Positions 35,141 through 37,965 of a stretch of 37,965 nucleotides of DNA are shown piece after piece. Made by a program: the position numbers and the translations under genes. Below the pieces are notes generated by a model that was not told the DNA's origin, did no database searches, and was given only the letters and a program-made list of their open reading frames with translations. Origin of the DNA: Bacteroidia bacterium. GTDB lineage: Bacteria > Bacteroidota > Bacteroidia > UKL13-3. The stretch is from the NCBI GenBank assembly GCA_019695215.1, contig JAIBAK010000034.1, positions 1 through 37,965 on the forward strand, written 5' to 3'. The stretch's first letter is position 1; every line of letters begins with the position of its first letter.

Positions 35141-35148
35141 CGAAAATA
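35141..35148 (-). promoter_or_regulatory. valS -7 promoter-like box
   Basis: Minus strand TATTTTCG differs from TAnnTTTG at one position and is seven bases before the valS ATG, immediately after the T-run of the preceding terminator. Confidence 0.45.
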
Positions 35149-35151
35149 AAT

Positions 35152-35187
35152 AAAAAAAGCCCTTTCCTGTTAGCGAAAGGGCTTTTT
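35152..35187 (-). terminator. Terminator of the T9SS/lipoprotein array
   Basis: A perfect 13-bp inverted repeat (35154-35166 with 35175-35187, core AGCCCTTTC/GAAAGGGCT) has an eight-base loop and a run of seven T on the minus strand. It ends the array transcript just before valS. Confidence 0.9.
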
Positions 35188-35204
35188 ATGAGTAGATGAG
35201 CTAT

Positions 35205-35246
35205 TTACCTCCTCACCACCACTTTTTGTTTAGCCAAAGTTAATGC
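35205..35246 (-). pseudogene. Remnant of a T9SS sorting-domain C-terminus
   Basis: In one minus-strand frame this reads ALTLAKQKVVVRR then TAA, a typical end of a T9SS type A domain, with no domain upstream of it. It overlaps the 3' end of the 71-residue ORF in another frame. The same bases from ALT to KQK recur before the lipoprotein genes at 35981 and 36767, where they also supply the promoter box. Confidence 0.5.
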
Positions 35247-35445
35247 CTTGTATTTTGTAAAAAGCTTTTTCCAATAAAATGCCATAAGGAACCGAATCGA
35301 GATTTACATTTTTAAGACAGGAATCAACCATTGTTTTATACGACAGATTGTATTGATTGGTATCAATAAGTTCTACATCCAGAGATTGCCCTTTTAAATA
35401 AAAGCAAAGAAGAAATAAAAGGGTTAAAAACTCCAGAGGTTTCAT
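35230..35445 (-). pseudogene. Truncated secreted protein, N-terminal remnant
   Basis: 71 codons: signal peptide MKPLEFLTLLFLLCFYLKGQ, then SLDVELIDTNQYNLSYKTMVDSCLKNVNLDSVPYGILLEKAF. The latter resembles the start of large Bacteroidota secreted proteins. The frame then runs into the T9SS-tail remnant out of phase and stops (GINFG). I infer a gene that lost its middle by deletion and is now frameshifted. A genuine small exported protein cannot be ruled out. It is the last ORF before the terminator and lies 11 bases after the lipoprotein A gene. Confidence 0.5.
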
Positions 35446-35456
35446 AAGTATATTAG

Positions 35457-35981
35457 TTAATGGTATTTATAATCAAAACGACCTTCGGTAATATTTACCT
35501 GTGAAGTGCCTGTTTCATCAAATAAGGTAAAGTTAAAAGTGCCGGCCATATAATAATTGATGGTGTCCATGCGGGTGATGGTGACCCCCCCACCCATTAA
35601 TTTGTTGGTTGGATAGGATGATTCAAACCAAATAGGAGGCATTCTAACAACAAATTGTGCGTCAGGGTATGTATTGTACGGTATAAAATTACGACCTGGA
35701 GCATTAATTTGATTTTTATATGTATTTATCCCTAAGGATTCAAATAATCCCGCATTATTTGGCCTATTAGCCCTGATTGATAAAACACCATTAAAAAAAT
35801 CAATTTGCACCTGTCCATATTCAGCTGTCCAGGCCTTGCCGTTTATCAGGCAGCCAAAAGTTTGTGCCGCATAATTGGTAAGGGGCGGCAATTTACTTAG
35901 TTCACTTGGCTCCTCTTTTTTGCAATACAACCCCAGTGAGGAGAAGGCAGCAAGCAAAAGGATTAATCTAAAATGTTTCAT
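35457..35981 (-). CDS. DUF6252-like lipoprotein, copy A
   Basis: The ATG at 35979-35981 gives MKHFRLILLLAAFSSLGLYC, a lipoprotein signal with lipobox Cys at 20 (174 residues). The TTG extension MAKQKTTAA is the T9SS-tail/promoter repeat and is not accepted. Body: LPPLTNYAAQTFGCLINGKAWTA at the front and GTFNFTLFDETGTSQVNITEGRFDYKYH at the end, the pattern of DUF6252-type Bacteroidota lipoproteins. The leader DNA is almost identical to copy B while the body has diverged strongly. Function unknown. Confidence 0.75.
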   Translation of the reverse strand: MKHFRLILLLAAFSSLGLYCKKEEPSELSKLPPLTNYAAQTFGCLINGKAWTAEYGQVQIDFFNGVLSIRANRPNNAGLFESLGINTYKNQINAPGRNFIPYNTYPDAQFVVRMPPIWFESSYPTNKLMGGGVTITRMDTINYYMAGTFNFTLFDETGTSQVNITEGRFDYKYH

Positions 35982-36005
35982 TGCAGCGGTTGTTTTTTGT
36001 TTAGC

Positions 36006-36013
36006 CAAAGTTA
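36006..36013 (-). promoter_or_regulatory. -7 box of lipoprotein A
   Basis: Minus strand TAACTTTG, full match to TAnnTTTG, about 25 bases before the ATG at 35981. The same bases can be read as codons of the T9SS-tail remnant. Confidence 0.5.
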
Positions 36014-36016
36014 ATG

Positions 36017-36226
36017 CTATTTGCGTTGCAAATACTGTGATTCATTACAAAGTAAAGCGTCAAAACTCATCAGGGCAAAAACCGAATCGGTTAAATCCTC
36101 GTAAAAAATATTTTCGAGCGAATCAACCAAAACAGTATCCAGTTCCGGTTCATCTTCGTCTAATTGTGCATAAGAAGAGCCTGTGAAAGCAAGACACAGG
36201 CAAAAAAGCAGGATGATTTTTTTCAT
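36017..36226 (-). CDS. Short secreted protein, copy A
   Basis: 69 residues: signal peptide MKKIILLFCLCLAFTGSSYAQ, then an acidic segment (LDEDEPELDTVLVDSLENIF, YEDLTDSVFALMSFDALLC) ending QYLQRK. It is nearly identical to the ORF at 36803. Immediately after the stop come bases that read as a T9SS-domain tail in another frame (ALTLAKQK). It may be a real small exported protein or the N-terminal stub of a T9SS protein that lost its middle. The preserved reading frame in both copies argues mildly for a real protein. Confidence 0.55.
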   Translation of the reverse strand: MKKIILLFCLCLAFTGSSYAQLDEDEPELDTVLVDSLENIFYEDLTDSVFALMSFDALLCNESQYLQRK

Positions 36227-36248
36227 ATCGGGTAAAATTTAGGTATGG

Positions 36249-36767
36249 TTAATAGTGCATATCAAAACGGCCATCGGTTACATGGACTACATCGCCTGTA
36301 ACTAAATCAATGGCATCAAAATAAAATAACCCCGAGATAACGCGTTGTTGCTCATCAAGCCGGGTGATAATTAGGGCACCTTTGTGAGTATTGTTTGTAT
36401 CATAAAAGACTCCCGTTCCTCCTCCCCAATAAAAATATGCCAATGAGGTATAAGTTGTAGTTGGTGATATTTCATACACCCCAGGTGCTTTTACGGTATC
36501 GTACAGGCTAATTCCAATGTCAGAAGTTGGTGCAAATGCTACTTTTTTTCCCAACTTAAGCAAAAACCTGCCATTGGGGAGCCAGCCAAGGGAATTCCAC
36601 TCCTGACTTGGAACCCAAACTTGGCCATTTACTACACAACCCGCCAAGTTTTTTCCTGTTTGAGTAGCAGGGGGTAGAATGGATGAAAAATCTTCATTTT
36701 CCTTTTTACAATGCAACCCCAGTGAGGAGAAGGCTACGAGTAAAAGAACAAATTTAAAATGTTTCAT
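36249..36767 (-). CDS. DUF6252-like lipoprotein, copy B
   Basis: The ATG at 36765-36767 gives MKHFKFVLLLVAFSSLGLHC, lipobox Cys at 20 (172 residues). Body: ILPPATQTGKNLAGCVVNGQVWVPS, LPNGRFLLKLGKKV, ISLYDTVKAPGVYEIS, then RVISGLFYFDAIDLVTGDVVHVTDGRFDMHY. It is a close paralogue of copy C and a more distant one of copy A. It shares leader and promoter with A and 3' half with C, so it looks like the mosaic centre of the array. It lies downstream of the short ORF at 36803. Confidence 0.75.
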   Translation of the reverse strand: MKHFKFVLLLVAFSSLGLHCKKENEDFSSILPPATQTGKNLAGCVVNGQVWVPSQEWNSLGWLPNGRFLLKLGKKVAFAPTSDIGISLYDTVKAPGVYEISPTTTYTSLAYFYWGGGTGVFYDTNNTHKGALIITRLDEQQRVISGLFYFDAIDLVTGDVVHVTDGRFDMHY

Positions 36768-36791
36768 TACAGCGGGTGTTTTTTGTTTAGC

Positions 36792-36799
36792 CAAAGTTA
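36792..36799 (-). promoter_or_regulatory. -7 box of lipoprotein B
   Basis: Minus strand TAACTTTG, identical to the box of copy A and at the same distance from the ATG (36767). Confidence 0.5.
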
Positions 36800-36802
36800 A
36801 TG

Positions 36803-37012
36803 CTATTTGCGTTGAAAATACTGTGATTCATTACAAAGTAAAGAGTCAAAACTCATCAGGGCAAAAACCGAATCGGTTAAATCCTCGTAAAAAATATTTT
36901 CGAGCGAATCAACCAAAACGGTATCCAGTTCCGGTTCATCTTGGTCTAATTGGGCATAAGAAGAGCCTGTGATAGCAAGACACAGGCAAAAAAGCAGGAT
37001 GATTTTTTTCAT
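36803..37012 (-). CDS. Short secreted protein, copy B
   Basis: 69 residues, nearly identical to the ORF at 36017 (changes such as AFTG to AITG, DEDE to DQDE, DALL to DSLL, QYLQ to QYFQ). Signal peptide ends SYAQ. It starts 22 bases after lipoprotein C and is followed by the same T9SS-tail-like bases. Same alternatives as for copy A. Confidence 0.55.
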   Translation of the reverse strand: MKKIILLFCLCLAITGSSYAQLDQDEPELDTVLVDSLENIFYEDLTDSVFALMSFDSLLCNESQYFQRK

Positions 37013-37034
37013 ATCGGGTAAAATTTAGGTATAG

Positions 37035-37556
37035 TTAATAGTGCATATCAAATCGGCCATCGGTTACATGCACCACATCACTGGTGTTGGCTTCAATAGC
37101 ATCAAAATAAAATAAGCCGGAAATAATCCGCTGCTGCGTATCTAATCGTGAAACGATTAAATATCCTTTGTAGTTATTTACGGTTCTATATCTTGTGTAC
37201 CAGCCATTCCAATCGTCCCAGCCAAACCAGCCAATAGAACTGTATAAGGTATTATCTGAAATTTCATAAACACCAGCCTGTTTTACCGTATCATAAAGAC
37301 TTATTGATATATGAGAAGTTCCTCCATAATTAACCCTTTTCTCCAACTGTAGCAAAAACCTGCCATTGGGGAGCCAGTCTAACCAGTTCATGGAGCCTAC
37401 CCAAACCTGCCCGTTTACTATGCAACCTGCCGTTTCTTTTCCGCTTTGTGTGGCAGGTGGTAAAATGGAGAAATAATCTTTCTCCTCTTTTTTGCAATGC
37501 AGGCTAAGGCAGCTAAGGGAGGCTAGGAGTAAGAGGAGTTTTATATGTTTCATCAT
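37035..37556 (-). CDS. DUF6252-like lipoprotein, copy C
   Basis: 173 residues: MMKHIKLLLLLASLSCLSLHC (lipobox Cys about 21), then KKEEKDYFSILPPATQSGKE, AGCIVNGQVWVGS, LPNGRFLLQLEKRV, ISLYDTVKQAGVYEIS and RIISGLFYFDAIEANTSDVVHVTDGRFDMHY. The middle carries a Trp/Gly-rich stretch (IGWFGWDDWNGWYTRY) absent from copy B. Unlike A and B it directly follows an apparently intact T9SS gene end, 10 bases away, which I take as the original arrangement. ATG at 37556 or 37553. Confidence 0.75.
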   Translation of the reverse strand: MMKHIKLLLLLASLSCLSLHCKKEEKDYFSILPPATQSGKETAGCIVNGQVWVGSMNWLDWLPNGRFLLQLEKRVNYGGTSHISISLYDTVKQAGVYEISDNTLYSSIGWFGWDDWNGWYTRYRTVNNYKGYLIVSRLDTQQRIISGLFYFDAIEANTSDVVHVTDGRFDMHY

Positions 37557-37566
37557 GTTACTGTGG

Positions 37567-37965
37567 TTAGTGATTGATAACTATTTTTTGCTTATCCAGT
37601 ATCACCCCGTTTTGTTCAATCAGTATTTGATACAACCCCACTACCAGTTTTGATACATCAAAACTTTGTGTGTTGGTGCTGCGTGATGTTGGTTGCAGGT
37701 AAATAATTCTTCCGGTCATATCAATGGCTTTCACCTGGTAATTGTGTTGTCTGTTTTGTATTGAGATATATCCACTGGCCGGATTAGGGTAAATAATTAT
37801 CCGGCTTGCCATATCGGTTTTCGTTTTAACGCCACTACTTTTATCATCAGGCATTACCATAGAATAGGATTCACCTGAAATAATTCCATCGATAGTGCCG
37901 TCCCAATTGGTGCAATTACTTGGCTGAGTGGTTAAATCGGTAGGAGTTCCATACCCAACAGTTGA
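37567..37965 (-). CDS. T9SS-sorted protein, C-terminal part only (cut by right edge)
   Basis: The minus-strand frame is open from the right edge (beginning STVGYGTPTDLTTQPSNCTN) through 132 codons to a TAA at 37567. It ends in a complete T9SS type A sorting domain: IIIYPNPASGYISIQ, VKAIDMTGRIIYLQP, LVVGLYQILIEQNGVILDKQKIVINH. An ATG at 37860 is only an internal Met. The catalytic or binding part lies outside the window. It precedes lipoprotein C by 10 bases. Confidence 0.85.
   Translation of the reverse strand, partial: STVGYGTPTDLTTQPSNCTNWDGTIDGIISGESYSMVMPDDKSSGVKTKTDMASRIIIYPNPASGYISIQNRQHNYQVKAIDMTGRIIYLQPTSRSTNTQSFDVSKLVVGLYQILIEQNGVILDKQKIVINH

Larger units (their letters stand above)
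35915..37076 (-). repeat. Tandem duplication with 786-bp spacing
   Basis: Sequence from about 35915 to 36290 recurs about 786 bases further on (36701 to 37076). It covers the lipoprotein leader, the promoter/T9SS-tail repeat, the whole 69-codon ORF and the 3' end of the next lipoprotein. The 69-codon ORFs differ by only a handful of bases, so at least this part duplicated or converted recently. Confidence 0.85.

Noticed and set aside
35982..36008. N-terminal extension MAKQKTTAA on lipoprotein A (and the matching one on B)
   Set aside because: The TTG is part of the TAACTTTG promoter box and the signal peptide starts at the following ATG.

Overview
The window looks like chromosome of a Bacteroidota bacterium, probably a free-living Bacteroidia/Sphingobacteria/Chitinophaga-type lineage; I cannot place it more finely. 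Signs are type IX secretion (T9SS) C-terminal sorting domains, PorV/PorQ and Porin_10 type outer-membrane proteins, a choice-of-anchor B protein, DUF6252-like lipoproteins, and Bacteroidota promoters (-7 box TAnnTTTG, -33 TTTG). I see no rRNA, tRNA, CRISPR array, prophage or insertion sequence.

Layout. 1-4735: a divergent gene cut by the left edge, two T9SS/secreted proteins, a SET-domain protein and a Porin_10 barrel. 4872-8894 (minus): a conserved secreted protein usually labelled asparagine synthetase B, metF, a PorV/PorQ-like protein and an AcpH-like protein. 8988-10396: a histone-H1-like SWIB protein, a gene-poor gap of about 0.6 kb and a small membrane protein. 10501-12717 (plus): tyrS and a flavin reductase, ending at a two-way terminator. 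12790-16952 (minus): enoyl-CoA hydratase, a stand-alone B12-binding domain, a lipoprotein, gltX and purQ. 17055-17462: a secreted cupin.

17611-23160 (minus) is the most interesting block. One promoter drives four genes: a secreted subunit, a PapD-like periplasmic chaperone, a second subunit paralogous to the first, and a 983-residue outer-membrane protein with Ig-like domains on both sides of a long beta-barrel-like region. The order and content look like a chaperone-usher fibre system. That would be unexpected in Bacteroidota, whose described pili are mostly lipoprotein-derived type V pili. A terminator-like hairpin after the first subunit gene would raise its output over the rest.

23279-29437: a PA0069-type radical SAM protein, a 29-codon membrane ORF with its own terminator, ssb, a Zn-ribbon protein, a TPR/OmpA-like lipoprotein, a small TTG-start gene coupled to ftsE, and a glycosyltransferase. 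28298-32410: recQ and two glycosyltransferases in an overlapping chain. 32461-35133: valS, which carries a heptanucleotide tandem repeat in frame inside its coding sequence.

35205-37965 (minus): a tandem array. A T9SS protein that runs off the right edge is followed by a DUF6252-like lipoprotein. Then come two 786-bp-spaced units, each with a short signal-peptide ORF and another lipoprotein, and finally one more short signal-peptide ORF. The short ORFs look like T9SS genes that have lost their middles, leaving the N-terminus and the last codons of the sorting domain.
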